NCBI RefSeq assembly: GCF_001708445.1
Contig: NZ_CP015637.1
Location: forward strand, 5,271,001-5,335,000
DNA: 64,000 bases
Reading direction: 5' to 3'
DNA from: Pseudomonas fluorescens
GTDB lineage: Bacteria > Pseudomonadota > Gammaproteobacteria > Pseudomonadales > Pseudomonadaceae
A model generated the notes under the pieces. That model did not search any database. It saw only the letters and a program-made list of their open reading frames with translations, and was not told where the DNA came from. The position numbers and the translations under genes are program-made. Positions 22,603 through 33,394 of the stretch are shown here, in pieces. The first letter of the stretch is position 1, and every line of letters starts with the position of its first letter.

Positions 22603-24378
22603 ATGATGCGCAGCCACTATTGCGGCCAACTGAACGAGACCCTGGATGGTCAGGAAATCACCCTTTGCGGATGGGTTCACCGTCGCCGCGACCACGGCGG
22701 GGTGATCTTCCTCGATATCCGTGATCGTGATGGTCTGGCCCAGGTGGTGTTCGACCCGGACCGCGCCGAGAGCTTCGCCGCCGCCGACCGCGTGCGCAGC
22801 GAATACGTCGTGAAGATCACCGGCAAGGTACGCCTGCGTCCGGCCGGGGCTGTGAACCCGAACATGGCGTCCGGCGCAATCGAAGTGCTGGGCTACGAGC
22901 TGGAAGTGCTGAACGAATCGGAAACCCCGCCGTTCCCGCTTAACGAATACTCCGACGTCGGCGAAGAAACCCGCCTGCGCTACCGCTTCCTGGACCTGCG
23001 TCGTCCGGAAATGGCCGAGAAGCTGCGCCTGCGTTCGCGCATGACCACCAGCATCCGTCGCTTCCTGGACGAGAACGGCTTTCTCGACGTCGAAACACCG
23101 ATCCTCACCCGGGCTACCCCGGAAGGCGCGCGTGACTACCTGGTGCCAAGCCGCACCCACGCCGGCAGCTTCTTCGCCCTGCCGCAATCGCCGCAGTTGT
23201 TCAAGCAACTGCTGATGGTGGCCGGCTTTGACCGTTACTACCAGATCGCCAAGTGCTTCCGTGACGAAGACCTGCGCGCCGATCGCCAACCCGAATTCAC
23301 CCAGATCGACATCGAGACCAGCTTCCTCGATGAAAAAGAGATCATGGGCATCACCGAACAAATGATCCGCAACCTGTTCAAGGAAGTGCTGGACCTGGAA
23401 TTCGGCGAATTCCCGCACATGACTTTCGAAGAAGCCATGCGCCGCTACGGTTCCGACAAGCCAGACCTGCGTAACCCGCTGGAACTGGTGGACGTGGCCG
23501 ACCAGCTTAAAGATGTCGATTTCAAGGTGTTCAGCGGCCCGGCCAACGACCCGAAATGCCGCATCGCCGCCCTGCGTGTGCCTGGTGGCGCGAGCATGCC
23601 GCGCAAGCAGATCGACGACTACACCAAGTTTGTCGGCATCTACGGTGCCAAGGGCCTGGCGTACATCAAGGTCAACGAGCGCGCCAAGGGAGTTGAAGGC
23701 CTGCAGTCGCCTATCGTGAAGAACATCCCGGAAGCCAACCTCAATGTGATCCTGGATCGCGTTGGTGCGGTCGACGGCGACATCGTGTTCTTCGGCGCCG
23801 ACAAGGCCAAGATCGTCAGTGAAGCCCTTGGCGCGCTGCGGATCAAGCTGGGCCACGACCTCGACCTGCTGACCTGCAAGTGGGCACCGATGTGGGTCGT
23901 CGACTTCCCGATGTTCGAAGAGAACGACGACGGCAGCTTCAGCGCCTTGCACCACCCGTTCACTGCGCCGAAGTGCTCTCCTGAAGAGCTGGAAGCCAAC
24001 CCGGCAGGCGCTCTGTCCCGTGCCTACGACATGGTGCTGAACGGCACCGAGCTGGGTGGCGGTTCGATCCGTATCCATCGCAAAGAGATGCAGCAAGCGG
24101 TATTCCGCCTGCTGGGCATCAACGAAGCGGAACAGGAAGAGAAGTTCGGCTTCCTGCTCGACGCCCTGAAATACGGCGCGCCGCCGCACGGTGGCCTGGC
24201 CTTCGGCCTGGATCGCCTGGTGATGCTGATGACTGGCGCCCAGTCGATCCGTGAAGTGATCGCGTTCCCGAAAACCCAGAGCGCTGCGGACGTCATGACC
24301 CAGGCGCCGGGTGTGGTGGATGCCAAGGCACTGCGCGAGTTGCACATTCGCCTGCGCGAGACGCCGAAGGCTGAGTAA
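22603..24378 (+). CDS. aspS: aspartyl-tRNA synthetase
   Basis: 591 aa from [16 protein letters not shown], the conserved family N-terminus; the frame is open 54 nt further upstream but that stretch is not conserved in character. An OB-fold anticodon-binding domain (about 1-115) is followed by the class II core with motif 2 [18 protein letters not shown], the bacterial GAD insertion (about 290-420) and motif 3 [13 protein letters not shown]. Pseudomonas AspRS is typically non-discriminating and also feeds Asn-tRNA synthesis with GatCAB; that is family knowledge, not visible here. Confidence 0.97.
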   Translation: MMRSHYCGQLNETLDGQEITLCGWVHRRRDHGGVIFLDIRDRDGLAQVVFDPDRAESFAAADRVRSEYVVKITGKVRLRPAGAVNPNMASGAIEVLGYELEVLNESETPPFPLNEYSDVGEETRLRYRFLDLRRPEMAEKLRLRSRMTTSIRRFLDENGFLDVETPILTRATPEGARDYLVPSRTHAGSFFALPQSPQLFKQLLMVAGFDRYYQIAKCFRDEDLRADRQPEFTQIDIETSFLDEKEIMGITEQMIRNLFKEVLDLEFGEFPHMTFEEAMRRYGSDKPDLRNPLELVDVADQLKDVDFKVFSGPANDPKCRIAALRVPGGASMPRKQIDDYTKFVGIYGAKGLAYIKVNERAKGVEGLQSPIVKNIPEANLNVILDRVGAVDGDIVFFGADKAKIVSEALGALRIKLGHDLDLLTCKWAPMWVVDFPMFEENDDGSFSALHHPFTAPKCSPEELEANPAGALSRAYDMVLNGTELGGGSIRIHRKEMQQAVFRLLGINEAEQEEKFGFLLDALKYGAPPHGGLAFGLDRLVMLMTGAQSIREVIAFPKTQSAADVMTQAPGVVDAKALRELHIRLRETPKAE

Positions 24379-24418
24379 GGCTGCTGCGTGAAAGCGCGAT
24401 AAGGTTTTACGCGGTCAA

Positions 24419-24444
24419 AAAGGCGCATCTTCGGATGCGCCTTT
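24419..24444 (+). terminator. intrinsic terminator of aspS
   Basis: An 11-bp stem AAAGGCGCATC / GATGCGCCTTT closed by a TTCG tetraloop, 40 bp after the aspS stop. Confidence 0.8.
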
Positions 24445-24513
24445 GCGTTACAAGGGTTGCATCCCGCCTGGGGCGGGGTTGATAAGGTTTCTAGAGAATT
24501 TCGGAGTTGTGTT

Positions 24514-25260
24514 ATGGCTGGCCATTCCAAGTGGGCGAACATCAAGCACCGCAAAGAGCGTCAGGATGCCAAGAAAGGCAAGATCTTCACCAAGTGGATT
24601 CGCGAACTGACGGTCGCTGCCCGCCAGGGCGGTGGTGACCCAGGCTCCAACCCGCGTCTGCGCCTGGCGCTGGATAAAGCCCTCGGCGCCAACATGAGCC
24701 GCGACATCATCGACCGCGCCGTGGCCCGTGGTGCCGGGGCGGCCGATACCGACGACATGGTCGAGCTTACCTACGAAGGCTACGGCCCGGGTGGCGTGGC
24801 GGTGATGGTCGAGTGCATGACCGATAACCGCAACCGTACCGCGGCGGCGGTGCGCCATGCGTTCAGCAAGTGCGGGGGTAACCTCGGCACAGACGGTTCG
24901 GTAGCCTACCTGTTCGAGCGCAAGGGGCAGATCTCCTTCGCACCGGGTGTGGATGAAGATGCGCTGATGGAAGCGGCAATGGAGGCGGATGCCGACGACG
25001 TGGTGACCAATGAAGACGGCTCCATTGACGTGTTCACCTCGTTCGCCGGGTTCTACGCCGTGCGTAACGCGCTGGAAGCGGCCGGTTTCAAAGGTACCGA
25101 CGCGGAAATCGTGATGCTGCCAACCACCAGCGCCGAGCTGGACCTGGACGGCGCGCAGAAAGTGCTGAAGATGCTGGATATGCTCGAAGACCTGGATGAC
25201 GTGCAGAACGTGTATTCGAATGCCGACATCCCTGAATCTGTAGCCGAACAGCTAGGCTGA
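24514..25260 (+). CDS. pmpR: YebC/PmpR transcriptional regulator
   Basis: 248 aa from [20 protein letters not shown], after CGGAGTTGTGTT. This is the YebC/TACO1 family. Members bind DNA; in P. aeruginosa the gene beside ruvC (PmpR) represses the PQS quorum-sensing regulator pqsR. YebC relatives have also been linked to relief of ribosome stalling at prolines. Fluorescent pseudomonads generally lack PQS, so the target here is unclear. The full three-domain length is present. It is separated from ruvC by a REPIN. Confidence 0.93.
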   Translation: MAGHSKWANIKHRKERQDAKKGKIFTKWIRELTVAARQGGGDPGSNPRLRLALDKALGANMSRDIIDRAVARGAGAADTDDMVELTYEGYGPGGVAVMVECMTDNRNRTAAAVRHAFSKCGGNLGTDGSVAYLFERKGQISFAPGVDEDALMEAAMEADADDVVTNEDGSIDVFTSFAGFYAVRNALEAAGFKGTDAEIVMLPTTSAELDLDGAQKVLKMLDMLEDLDDVQNVYSNADIPESVAEQLG

Positions 25261-25278
25261 AGGGCGATGTAGTTTTAA

Positions 25279-25370
25279 ATGTGGGAGGGGGCTTGCCCCC
25301 GATAGCGGTGGTTCAGTCGATTGAGAGATAACTGACACACTGCCATCGGGGGCAAGTCCCCTCCCACATT
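25279..25370. repeat. REPIN, GTGGGAGGGGGCTTGCCCCCGAT family (copy 2)
   Basis: Arms TGTGGGAGGGGGCTTGCCCC and GGGGCAAGTCCCCTCCCACA flank a 45-bp spacer, between pmpR and ruvC. Confidence 0.9.
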
Positions 25371-25416
25371 GGGCCTCCCTGTATCAAAAATTGTGTTTAC
25401 CCGACCTGCAGGCCTT

Positions 25417-25941
25417 ATGACTTTAATCCTAGGTATCGACCCCGGTTCGCGCATTACCGGCTTTGGCGTGGTGCAACACACCCCGCGCGGCTGCGTCTAT
25501 GTCGCCTCGGGCTGTATTCGTACCGGCGCGGGCGAGTTGGCTGAGCGCTTGCAGATCGTCTATCGCGGCGTGCGTGAAGTGATCCAGACCTACGGGCCAG
25601 TGACCATGGGCATCGAAAAGGTGTTCATGGCCAAGAATGCCGACTCGGCCCTCAAGCTCGGCCAGGCCCGTGGCGCTGCCATCGTGGCCGGTGCCGAGGA
25701 AGGCATGGAAATCGCCGAATACACCGCGACCCAGGTCAAGCAAGCAGTGGTTGGCACGGGGGCGGCGAATAAAGAGCAGGTGCAGATGATGGTGATGCAC
25801 ATGCTCAAGCTCACCTCAAAACCGCAGATCGATGCCTCCGACGCCCTGGCCATTGCCATTTGCCATGCGCACACGCGCTCCAGCCTGCTACCGCACGGCT
25901 TGGGGACGGCACGCAGTCGTGGCGGGCGCCTGCGTCTCTGA
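25417..25941 (+). CDS. ruvC: Holliday-junction resolvase RuvC
   Basis: 174 aa from [17 protein letters not shown]. The acidic catalytic tetrad is recognisable: Asp in GIDPGS, Glu in MGIEKVF, and the Asp pair region [11 protein letters not shown]. RuvC cuts four-way junctions after RuvAB branch migration. The start was set at the conserved N-terminus rather than the 16 codons upstream, which lie in the REPIN flank. It leads the ruvCAB operon. Confidence 0.96.
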   Translation: MTLILGIDPGSRITGFGVVQHTPRGCVYVASGCIRTGAGELAERLQIVYRGVREVIQTYGPVTMGIEKVFMAKNADSALKLGQARGAAIVAGAEEGMEIAEYTATQVKQAVVGTGAANKEQVQMMVMHMLKLTSKPQIDASDALAIAICHAHTRSSLLPHGLGTARSRGGRLRL

Positions 25942-26008
25942 TAGCATCAGCGCAATCGTTATTTCCGGTCAGGCCTCGATCTGACCCCACGCTTTAAGGA
26001 TCTGAACC

Positions 26009-26620
26009 GTGATTGGACGCTTGCGCGGCACCCTGGCTGAGAAACAGCCGCCGCACCTGATTCTGGATGTCAACGGGTTGGGGTATGAGCTGGAAGTGCC
26101 CATGACTACCCTGTATCGCCTACCGTCGGTCGGTGAACCCATAACGCTGCACACCCACCTGGTGGTGCGCGAAGACGCGCAACTACTCTATGGTTTCATC
26201 GGCAAGCGCGACCGCGACTTCTTCCGCGAGCTGATTCGCCTTAATGGCGTGGGGCCGAAGTTGGCCCTGGCGTTGATGTCGAGCCTGGAAGTGGACGAAC
26301 TGGTGCGTGCCGTTTCGGCCCAGGACACCTCGGCGTTGACCAAGGTGCCGGGCGTAGGCAAGAAAACCGCCGAGCGCCTGCTGGTGGAGCTCAAGGACCG
26401 CTTCAAGGCCTGGGAAGTGGTGCCGAGCATGTTCGCCCTGGTGCCGAACCAGCCGGATATGCCGGCAGGCCAGGTGGCCAGCGCTGAAAGCGATGCCGTC
26501 AGCGCGCTGATCTCCCTGGGCTACAAGCCGCAGGAGGCGAGCAAGGCGGTGTCGGCCATCAAGGACAAGAACCTGAGCAGCGAAGACATGATCCGCCGAG
26601 CCCTGAAGGGAATGATTTAA
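26009..26620 (+). CDS. ruvA: Holliday-junction DNA-binding protein RuvA
   Basis: 203 aa, GTG start, AAGGA 10 nt upstream. Domain I OB fold ([20 protein letters not shown]), two helix-hairpin-helix motifs ([20 protein letters not shown] and [20 protein letters not shown]), and a C-terminal domain III that contacts RuvB ([16 protein letters not shown]). It ends exactly one base before ruvB. Confidence 0.97.
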   Translation: MIGRLRGTLAEKQPPHLILDVNGLGYELEVPMTTLYRLPSVGEPITLHTHLVVREDAQLLYGFIGKRDRDFFRELIRLNGVGPKLALALMSSLEVDELVRAVSAQDTSALTKVPGVGKKTAERLLVELKDRFKAWEVVPSMFALVPNQPDMPAGQVASAESDAVSALISLGYKPQEASKAVSAIKDKNLSSEDMIRRALKGMI

Positions 26621-27679
26621 GTGATTGAAGCTGATCGTCTGATCGCGGCCACGGGCCCCCGTGACCGCGAAGAAATCCAGGACCGTGCCATCCGGCCCCT
26701 GAGCCTGGCCGACTACATCGGCCAGCCTACCGTGCGCGAGCAGATGGAGTTGTTCATCCAGGCCGCGCGCGGGCGCAGCGAGTCCCTGGATCACACCCTG
26801 ATCTTTGGCCCGCCGGGGCTGGGTAAAACCACCCTGGCCAACATCATTGCCCAGGAAATGGGCGTGTCGATCAAGTCGACTTCCGGCCCGGTGCTGGAGC
26901 GTCCTGGCGACCTGGCGGCGCTGCTGACCAATCTTGAACCCCATGACGTATTGTTCATCGACGAAATCCATCGGTTGTCGCCGATTGTCGAGGAAGTGCT
27001 GTACCCCGCCATGGAAGACTTCCAGCTCGACATCATGATCGGCGAAGGCCCCGCGGCCCGATCGATCAAGCTCGACCTGCCGCCGTTCACCCTGGTGGGG
27101 GCGACCACGCGTGCGGGTATGCTGACCAACCCGCTGCGAGACCGTTTCGGTATCGTTCAACGTCTGGAGTTCTATAGCACCGCAGACCTGGCGACCATCG
27201 TCAGCCGTTCGGCCGGCATTCTCGGCCTGCCCCTGGACCCGGAAGGCGCGTTTGAAATCGCCCGTCGGGCCCGGGGCACGCCACGTATTGCCAACCGCCT
27301 GCTGCGCCGCGTGCGTGATTTTGCCGAGGTGCGGGCCAAGGGGCATATCACCAAGCCGGTGGCCGACCTGGCCTTGAACCTGCTGGATGTGGACGAGCAT
27401 GGCTTCGATCACCAGGATCGACGTCTACTCTTGACCATGATCGAGAAGTTCGACGGTGGCCCGGTGGGGGTAGACAGCCTGGCCGCGGCCATCAGTGAAG
27501 AGCGCCATACCATTGAAGATGTGCTGGAACCGTACCTGATCCAGCAGGGCTACATCATGCGCACGCCAAGGGGGCGGGTGGTCACGCGCCATGCCTATTT
27601 GCACTTCGGGTTAAACATTCCGTCACGATTGGGTGAGATGCCCGTGGTAGACGAATTCCTGGATGCAGTGGACGATTAA
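26621..27679 (+). CDS. ruvB: Holliday-junction helicase motor RuvB
   Basis: 352 aa, GTG start contiguous with the ruvA stop; the ribosome site AAGGGAATG lies in ruvA. Walker [12 protein letters not shown], Walker [12 protein letters not shown], sensor 1 GATTRAGML and the winged-helix C-terminus [18 protein letters not shown] are intact. It is a hexameric AAA+ motor for branch migration. Its last 17 bases overlap the 52-codon candidate frame that begins at 27663. Confidence 0.97.
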   Translation: MIEADRLIAATGPRDREEIQDRAIRPLSLADYIGQPTVREQMELFIQAARGRSESLDHTLIFGPPGLGKTTLANIIAQEMGVSIKSTSGPVLERPGDLAALLTNLEPHDVLFIDEIHRLSPIVEEVLYPAMEDFQLDIMIGEGPAARSIKLDLPPFTLVGATTRAGMLTNPLRDRFGIVQRLEFYSTADLATIVSRSAGILGLPLDPEGAFEIARRARGTPRIANRLLRRVRDFAEVRAKGHITKPVADLALNLLDVDEHGFDHQDRRLLLTMIEKFDGGPVGVDSLAAAISEERHTIEDVLEPYLIQQGYIMRTPRGRVVTRHAYLHFGLNIPSRLGEMPVVDEFLDAVDD

Positions 27680-27821
27680 AAAGACCACGTGGATCGATTT
27701 ATTCAAGGTTTGTGCTGTCCTAGTGGCTGGTGTCGTCATTCAGTCACTGGAAATATTCTCGAACGCAAAAAGCGAGAATGAAAAAACAGTTGCTAAGCCG
27801 GATTGGCAACCTGAGGAGTAA
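27663..27821 (+). CDS. candidate 52-aa single-pass membrane peptide overlapping ruvB
   Basis: An ATG inside the last codons of ruvB opens a 52-codon frame ending at TAA 27821, 10 bp before ybgC. The peptide starts [16 protein letters not shown], has one hydrophobic helix at about residues 13-32 ([20 protein letters not shown]) preceded by lysines (positive-inside orientation, N-in), and ends in a charged tail KPDWQPEE. It fills nearly the whole 152-bp ruvB-ybgC gap. There is no strong Shine-Dalgarno; translation would depend on coupling to ruvB. I recognise no family. Composition and position support a real gene, but conservation is untested. Confidence 0.5.
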   Translation: MQWTIKKTTWIDLFKVCAVLVAGVVIQSLEIFSNAKSENEKTVAKPDWQPEE

Positions 27822-27831
27822 GCACTAGAGT

Positions 27832-28287
27832 ATGCGCGCGCAAAACGGGGATCAGTCGTTCGCACATCGCTGTCGCGTTTATTACGAGGACACCGATGCC
27901 GGCGGTATCGTGTATTACGTCAATTACCTCAAGTTCATGGAGCGGGCTCGAACCGAGCGGCTACGGGAGCTGGGCTTTGCCCAATCCCAGCTGGCAGGGG
28001 AGGACCTGTTATTCGTCGTGCATTCCAGCGAGGCTCGCTATCACGCGCCGGCGCGACTGGACGACGAACTGCTGGTCAGCGCTGAAGTAATCGAATTGAA
28101 CCGTGCCAGCCTGCGATTCAAGCAGCAGGTCAGGCGGGCTACGGATGCAACGCTGCTCTGCGAGGGGCAGTTCCTGGTGGCGTGTGTACGCACCAACAGT
28201 TTGAAACCTCGGGCCATTCCCGAAACTCTACGTGCGGCCTTTGCCGCCGTGAGCGGCGCGGGTAAACAATCAAAGCAGGAGATTTAG
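27832..28287 (+). CDS. ybgC: YbgC acyl-CoA thioesterase of the Tol-Pal operon
   Basis: 151 aa, a hot-dog fold thioesterase. The catalytic motif is [25 protein letters not shown] with the active-site Asp in EDTDAGG. YbgC hydrolyses short- and long-chain acyl-CoA and interacts with phospholipid synthesis enzymes in E. coli. It is the first gene of the tol-pal operon; GAGGAG lies 13 nt upstream within the end of the small candidate gene. It ends one base before the tolQ GTG. Confidence 0.95.
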   Translation: MRAQNGDQSFAHRCRVYYEDTDAGGIVYYVNYLKFMERARTERLRELGFAQSQLAGEDLLFVVHSSEARYHAPARLDDELLVSAEVIELNRASLRFKQQVRRATDATLLCEGQFLVACVRTNSLKPRAIPETLRAAFAAVSGAGKQSKQEI

Positions 28288-28288
28288 C

Positions 28289-28984
28289 GTGGAACCTACC
28301 GTCGTCGACCATTCCTCCATGTGGAGCCTGGTCAGTAATGCCAGTGTCGTGGTTCAACTGGTGATGCTGATCCTGGTAGCCGCATCGGTTACCTCTTGGG
28401 TCATGATTTTTCAGCGCAGCAACCTGCTGCGTGCCGGTCGACGTGCCCTGGAGAGCTTCGAAGAGCGCTTCTGGTCGGGTATCGACCTGTCCAAGCTCTA
28501 CCGCCAGGCCGGCAGCAACCCAGATCCGGATTCGGGCGTCGAGCAGATCTTCCGCGCCGGCTTCAAGGAATTCTCCCGTCTGCGCCAGCAGCCAGGCGTT
28601 GACCCGGAAGCGGTCATGGAAGGCGTGGCCCGTGCCATGCGCGTGGCCATCTCCCGCGAAGAAGAGAAGCTGGAGCAGAGCCTGCCGTTTCTCGCCACCG
28701 TCGGTTCCGTCAGCCCGTACATCGGCCTGTTCGGTACCGTGTGGGGGATCATGAACTCGTTCCGTGGCCTGGCCCAGGCCCAGCAAGCGACCCTGGCCAC
28801 CGTGGCCCCGGGTATCGCCGAAGCCCTGGTCGCCACCGCGATCGGTCTGTTCGCCGCTATCCCCGCAGTAATTGCCTACAACCGTTTTGCCGCGCGCGGC
28901 GAGACCTTGATCAGCCGTTACTACACCTTCGCCGATGAATTCCAGGCGATCCTGCACCGTAAAGTGCACACCAGCGAAGAATAA
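28289..28984 (+). CDS. tolQ: TolQ, proton-channel subunit
   Basis: 231 aa, GTG start 7 nt after AGGAG. Three TM helices: about residues 15-37, 135-158 (GLFGTVWGIMNSF region) and 170-192 (ALVATAIGLFAAIPAVIAYN). TolQ-TolR forms the proton-motive-force motor that energises TolA during cell constriction. It resembles ExbB and MotA. Conserved polar residues in TM2 and TM3 (Thr in FGTVWG, Thr in VATAIG) are present. Confidence 0.97.
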   Translation: MEPTVVDHSSMWSLVSNASVVVQLVMLILVAASVTSWVMIFQRSNLLRAGRRALESFEERFWSGIDLSKLYRQAGSNPDPDSGVEQIFRAGFKEFSRLRQQPGVDPEAVMEGVARAMRVAISREEEKLEQSLPFLATVGSVSPYIGLFGTVWGIMNSFRGLAQAQQATLATVAPGIAEALVATAIGLFAAIPAVIAYNRFAARGETLISRYYTFADEFQAILHRKVHTSEE

Positions 28985-28998
28985 GCAGGTACTCCCCG

Positions 28999-29460
28999 AT
29001 GGCTTTAATCACTCGAGCTCGAACCAAGCGCAAGCCGGTCGCCGAGATGAACGTAGTGCCTTACATCGACGTGATGCTGGTGCTGCTGGTGATCTTCATG
29101 GTGACCGCGCCGATGCTCAACCAGGGTGTGAAAGTTGATCTGCCCAAGGTTTCCAGCGAAGCCTTGCCCCAGGACAACAACACCCAGGTGCTGACCATTT
29201 CGATCAAGGCTGACAAGACCTACTACTGGAACCTTGGCAGCGAAGTCGATACCCAGAAGCAGCAGGACAAGGCCCTGACCTTGCCGGCGATGACCGACGC
29301 AGTGACCAAGATCATTCGCTCCGGCAACGAAGGCGGCAAGCACACCCAAGTCTTCATCCGCGGTGACAAATCGGTCGACTACGGCTCCGTCATGGGCGCC
29401 ATGGGCGGGCTGCAGAAGGCCGGCGTCGGCAACGTTGGCTTGATTACCGAGGCGCCCTGA
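28999..29460 (+). CDS. tolR: TolR
   Basis: 153 aa, one N-terminal TM helix containing the essential proton-pathway Asp in VVPYIDVMLVLLVIFMV. A periplasmic domain follows, ending GAMGGLQKAGVGNVGLITEA. It pairs with TolQ. Its TGA overlaps the ATG of tolA by one base, indicating translational coupling. Confidence 0.97.
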   Translation: MALITRARTKRKPVAEMNVVPYIDVMLVLLVIFMVTAPMLNQGVKVDLPKVSSEALPQDNNTQVLTISIKADKTYYWNLGSEVDTQKQQDKALTLPAMTDAVTKIIRSGNEGGKHTQVFIRGDKSVDYGSVMGAMGGLQKAGVGNVGLITEAP

Positions 29461-30533
29461 TGCACCAACAGCGAGAGCCGTCCGCCTCGGAAAGCTACTT
29501 CTGGCCTAGCGTCTGGGCAATTGCCCTGCATGTCCTGGTGTTTGGCATGTTGTTCGTCAGCTTTGCCATGACCCCGGACCTGCCGCCAGCCAAGCCGATC
29601 GTGCAGGCGACCCTGTATCAGCTGAAATCGAAAAGTCAGGCCACTACCCAGACCAATCAGAAGATTGCGGGTGAGGCCCAGAAGTCGGCTGCGCGCCAGA
29701 CTGAAGTCGAGCAGATGGAACAGAAGAAGGTCGAGCAGGAAGCGGTGAAGGCTGCTGCGGAACAAAAGAAAGAAGAGGCGGCTCAAAAGGCCGAGGAATC
29801 GAAAAAGGCTGACGAAGCGAAGAAGGCCGACGAGGCGAAAAAGGCTGATGAAGCCAAGAAAGCCGAGAAAGCTGCCGAAGCTAAAAAAGCTGAAGAGAAA
29901 CAATTGGCTGATATAGCCAAGAAAAAATCTGAAGAAGAAGCCAAAAAAGCAGCCGAAGAAGAGGCCAAGAAAAAGGCCGCTGAAGACGCCAAGAAAAAGA
30001 TTGTCGAGGACGCGAAGAAGAAAGCCGCCGAAGACGCCAAGAAAAAAGCTGAAGCAGACGAGGCGAAGAAGAAAATCGCCGACGACGCGAAGAAGAAAGC
30101 TGCTGCCGACGCCAGCAAGAAAAAGGCCCAGGAAGCAGCGCGTAAATCCGCCGAAGACAAAAAGGCCCAGGCCTTGGCAGATTTGCTTTCCGATACGCCT
30201 CAGCGTCAGCAAGCATTGGCCGATGAACGTGGTGATGAAGTCGCGGGCAGTTTCGACGACCTGATTCGGGCACGAGCAGCAGAAGGCTGGACACGTCCAC
30301 CTTCGGCACGCAAAGGCATGACAGTAGTGCTGCAGATCGGCATGTTGCCGGACGGTACGGTGACTTCGGTCAGCGTGGCCAAGTCCAGTGGTGACGGTTC
30401 GTTCGACAGTTCGGCGGTTGCCGCGGTCAAGAACATTGGCCGGTTGACCGAGATGCAGGGAATGAAACCAAGCGACTTCGCTCCCTATCGTTCATTCAAG
30501 ATGACATTCACACCTGAGGATCTAGCCTTGTGA
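29460..30533 (+). CDS. tolA: TolA
   Basis: 357 aa. Domain I is a TM helix ([19 protein letters not shown], about residues 14-33). Domain II (about 75-250) is a long Ala/Lys/Glu helix with runs of [19 protein letters not shown] repeats. Domain III (about 265-357) is the globular C-terminus with [17 protein letters not shown]. TolA spans the periplasm from TolQR to TolB and Pal. The repeat region is a natural site for length variation. It overlaps tolB by 4 bases. Confidence 0.95.
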   Translation: MHQQREPSASESYFWPSVWAIALHVLVFGMLFVSFAMTPDLPPAKPIVQATLYQLKSKSQATTQTNQKIAGEAQKSAARQTEVEQMEQKKVEQEAVKAAAEQKKEEAAQKAEESKKADEAKKADEAKKADEAKKAEKAAEAKKAEEKQLADIAKKKSEEEAKKAAEEEAKKKAAEDAKKKIVEDAKKKAAEDAKKKAEADEAKKKIADDAKKKAAADASKKKAQEAARKSAEDKKAQALADLLSDTPQRQQALADERGDEVAGSFDDLIRARAAEGWTRPPSARKGMTVVLQIGMLPDGTVTSVSVAKSSGDGSFDSSAVAAVKNIGRLTEMQGMKPSDFAPYRSFKMTFTPEDLAL

Positions 30534-31831
30534 GAAACCTTCTTCGAGGAATGCTTGTCGTTATTTGCTGTATGGCAGGGATAGCGGCGGCGGATGAAAA
30601 GAACATCCTGGTCACCAGCGGTAGCGATCGGGCCACCCCGATCGCGGTTGTGCCGTTCGGCTGGCAGGGCGGCAGCGTGCTGCCGGATGACATGGCCCAG
30701 ATCGTCAGCGACGACCTGCGCAACTCCGGTTACTACGCGCCGATTCCGAAAGGCAACATGATCAGCCAGCCTACCCAGGCCAGCGAAGTCATCTTCCGTG
30801 ACTGGAAGGCCGTGGGTGCCCAGTACCTGATGGTCGGCAACATCCAGCCTGCCGGCGGTCGCCTGCAGATCCAGTACACATTGTTCAACGTGGCCACCGA
30901 GCAGCAGGTATTGACCGGCAGCGTGTCGGGCACCGCTGAACAACTGCGGGATATGGCCCACTACATTTCGGACCAGTCGTTTGAAAAGCTCACCGGTATC
31001 AAGGGTGCTTTCTCGACGCGCATGCTCTATGTCACTGCTGAACGTTTCTCTGTAGACAACACTCGCTACACGTTGCAGCGTTCGGACTACGACGGTGCGC
31101 GCGCCGTGACCTTGCTGCAGTCCCGGGAGCCGATCCTGTCGCCGCGCTTTGCGCCGGACGGCAAGCGTATTGCCTATGTGTCTTTCGAACAGAAGCGTCC
31201 GCGTATCTTCGTCCAGCACATCGATACTGGCCGTCGTGAGCAGATCACCAACTTCGAAGGCCTCAACGGTGCACCTGCCTGGTCGCCGGATGGTTCGCGC
31301 CTGGCATTCGTACTGTCCAAGGACGGTAACCCGGATATCTACGTGATGAACATGGCTTCGCGCCAGATCACTCGCGTCACCAGCGGCCCAGGTATCAACA
31401 CCGAACCGTTCTGGGGTAAAGATGGCTCGACCATCTATTTCACCTCCGACCGCGGTGGCAAGCCACAAATCTACAAATCGAGCATTGGCGGTGGGGGCGC
31501 GGAACGCGTGACCTTTATCGGTAACTACAATGCCAATCCGAAGCTTTCGGCTGATGAAAAGACGTTGGTGATGATTCACCGTCAGGATGGTTTCACTAAT
31601 TTCCGGGTTGCGGCCCAGGATTTGCAGCGCGGAACCGTAAAAATCCTTACAGATACCAACCTTGATGAGTCAGCCACTGTTGCGCCCAACGGCACCATGG
31701 TAATCTACGCCACCCGCCAGCAGGGCCGGGGAGTCTTGATGCTCGTGTCCATTAATGGACGCGTAAGGCTCCCGCTTCCTACCGCACAAGGCGAAGTCAG
31801 AGAACCATCCTGGTCCCCTTACCTGAACTGA
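30530..31831 (+). CDS. tolB: TolB periplasmic beta-propeller
   Basis: 433 aa, GTG start overlapping the tolA stop. A signal peptide with cleavage after GIAAA is followed by an N-terminal alpha/beta domain (to about 165) that bears the TolA box. A six-bladed propeller follows, with repeated motifs such as [20 protein letters not shown] and [13 protein letters not shown]. It binds Pal and TolA. Family length is standard. Confidence 0.97.
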   Translation: MRNLLRGMLVVICCMAGIAAADEKNILVTSGSDRATPIAVVPFGWQGGSVLPDDMAQIVSDDLRNSGYYAPIPKGNMISQPTQASEVIFRDWKAVGAQYLMVGNIQPAGGRLQIQYTLFNVATEQQVLTGSVSGTAEQLRDMAHYISDQSFEKLTGIKGAFSTRMLYVTAERFSVDNTRYTLQRSDYDGARAVTLLQSREPILSPRFAPDGKRIAYVSFEQKRPRIFVQHIDTGRREQITNFEGLNGAPAWSPDGSRLAFVLSKDGNPDIYVMNMASRQITRVTSGPGINTEPFWGKDGSTIYFTSDRGGKPQIYKSSIGGGGAERVTFIGNYNANPKLSADEKTLVMIHRQDGFTNFRVAAQDLQRGTVKILTDTNLDESATVAPNGTMVIYATRQQGRGVLMLVSINGRVRLPLPTAQGEVREPSWSPYLN

Positions 31832-31886
31832 CGCGGCGCTACAAAAAGATTTGCTTAACACACTGGGGTTCATTAGGAGTTTCACG

Positions 31887-32387
31887 ATGGAAATGCTGAA
31901 GTTTGGTAAGTTTGCTGCTCTGGCTCTGGCTCTGTCCGTAGCCGTTGGTTGCTCGTCTAAAGGCGGCGACAATGCCGGTGAAGGCGCAGCTGTTGATCCA
32001 AACGCTGGTTACGGTGCTAACACTGGTGCAGTTGACGGCTCCCTGAGCGAAGAAGCTGCTCTGCGCGCAATCACTACTTTCTACTTCGAATACGACAGTT
32101 CGGACCTGAAACCAGAAGCCATGCGCGCTCTGGACGTTCACGCGAAAGACCTGAAAGCTAACGGCGCTCGCGTTGTTCTGGAAGGTAACACTGACGAACG
32201 TGGTACTCGTGAGTACAACATGGCTCTGGGCGAGCGTCGTGCGAAAGCCGTTCAGCGCTACCTGGTACTGCAAGGTGTTGCTCCAGGCCAACTGGAACTG
32301 GTTTCCTACGGTAAAGAGCGTCCAGTTGCTACTGGCCACGACGAGCAGTCCTGGGCTCAAAACCGTCGCGTCGAACTGCGTAAGTAA
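31887..32387 (+). CDS. oprL: peptidoglycan-associated lipoprotein Pal (OprL)
   Basis: 166 aa from [25 protein letters not shown] lies 8 nt upstream, so the longer frame from 31851 is rejected. Lipidation Cys22 follows SVAVG. A Gly/Ala/Asn linker leads to the OmpA-like domain with [10 protein letters not shown] and the diaminopimelate-binding motif [19 protein letters not shown]. It anchors the outer membrane to peptidoglycan and is the abundant OprL of pseudomonads. Confidence 0.97.
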   Translation: MEMLKFGKFAALALALSVAVGCSSKGGDNAGEGAAVDPNAGYGANTGAVDGSLSEEAALRAITTFYFEYDSSDLKPEAMRALDVHAKDLKANGARVVLEGNTDERGTREYNMALGERRAKAVQRYLVLQGVAPGQLELVSYGKERPVATGHDEQSWAQNRRVELRK

Positions 32388-32393
32388 TTCGTC

Positions 32394-33230
32394 ATGCGAA
32401 CGTGCCGTCGTGCTCTAACTGTACTGACTCTCAGCCTCGCGCCGCTCTCGGTGTGGGCTGCGGCTCCTGTGGTCGATAGCAACTCTGGCTATAACAATAG
32501 CGGAAGTGCTTATCCGCCAGCGGGTTATGGCACGAACGGCGCCTATGCTGGGGGGGCGGCTACGTCAGCCCCCTCGGCACAGGGCGAACTGTTCAACCAG
32601 CTGCAACGCATGCAGGATCAATTGTCGCAGCAACAAGGCGCCATTGAGGTTTTGCAGAACCAAGTGAACCAGCTGAAGCAAGAAGGCCTGGAGCGATATC
32701 AGGATCTTGACCGACGTATTGGAGCCGGCGTTACACCTGCCGCAACTCCTGATAATTCTTCTACCGGTGGCGCACCCAGTGCCGCCGCCGGTGGTGCAGC
32801 AGCAGGGGCCGCGGCCGCCAGCCAAGCCCCTGCCGCAAGCAGCGAACCGGGTGATCCGGCGAAGGAAAAGCTGTATTACGATGCCGCCTTCGATCTGATC
32901 AAAGCCAAGGATTTCGACAAGGCCAGCAAGGCTTTCACCGCATTCCTCGGTCGTTACCCAAACAGTCAGTACGCAGGCAATGCCCAGTACTGGTTGGGTG
33001 AGGTAAACCTGGCAAAGGGTGATTTGCAGGGGGCAGGCCAGGCATTTGCCAAGGTCAGCCAACTCTACCCTAAGCACGCCAAGGTGCCGGACTCGCTGTA
33101 CAAACTCGCTGACGTAGAACGCCGCCTGGGTCATACCGACAAGGTCAAAGGCATTCTGCAGCAGGTGGTTGCCCAGTATCCGGGTACTTCCGCTGCCCAG
33201 TTGGCCCAGCGCGATCTGCAACGCTTGTAA
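32394..33230 (+). CDS. cpoB: CpoB/YbgF periplasmic coordinator
   Basis: 278 aa. A signal peptide ends near SVWAA. Then come a Gly/Tyr/Ser-rich segment, a trimerising coiled coil (about 60-105: LFNQLQRMQDQLSQQQGAIE), an Ala/Pro-rich linker, and TPR repeats from about 155 (KLYYDAAFDLIKAKDFDKA, then LGRYPNSQYAGNAQYWLGE). CpoB links peptidoglycan synthesis with Tol-driven outer-membrane constriction. It is the last gene of the tol operon, followed by a terminator. Confidence 0.95.
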   Translation: MRTCRRALTVLTLSLAPLSVWAAAPVVDSNSGYNNSGSAYPPAGYGTNGAYAGGAATSAPSAQGELFNQLQRMQDQLSQQQGAIEVLQNQVNQLKQEGLERYQDLDRRIGAGVTPAATPDNSSTGGAPSAAAGGAAAGAAAASQAPAASSEPGDPAKEKLYYDAAFDLIKAKDFDKASKAFTAFLGRYPNSQYAGNAQYWLGEVNLAKGDLQGAGQAFAKVSQLYPKHAKVPDSLYKLADVERRLGHTDKVKGILQQVVAQYPGTSAAQLAQRDLQRL

Positions 33231-33251
33231 GCGATGCAGCCCGTTTGGAAG

Positions 33252-33277
33252 AAACCCGCGCCTGGCGCGGGTTTTTT
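33252..33277 (+). terminator. terminator of the tol-pal operon
   Basis: AACCCGCGCC / GGCGCGGGTT stem followed directly by TTTT, 22 bp after the cpoB stop. Confidence 0.88.
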
Positions 33278-33394
33278 CGTTAGAATCCACGCCCTTTTAT
33301 GAAACACGCTTCCTGGGGTTTACGCGTTGGCGGAATTCCTTGAAGTGCCTGACGGAGGCGGACAGCCTGTTTAGCTGTTACGCCCGTGGCGACT

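Noticed and set aside
33278..33394. PreQ1 riboswitch upstream of queE
   Set aside because: I could not find the small H-type pseudoknot pattern or an adenine-rich tail in this 117-bp gap.
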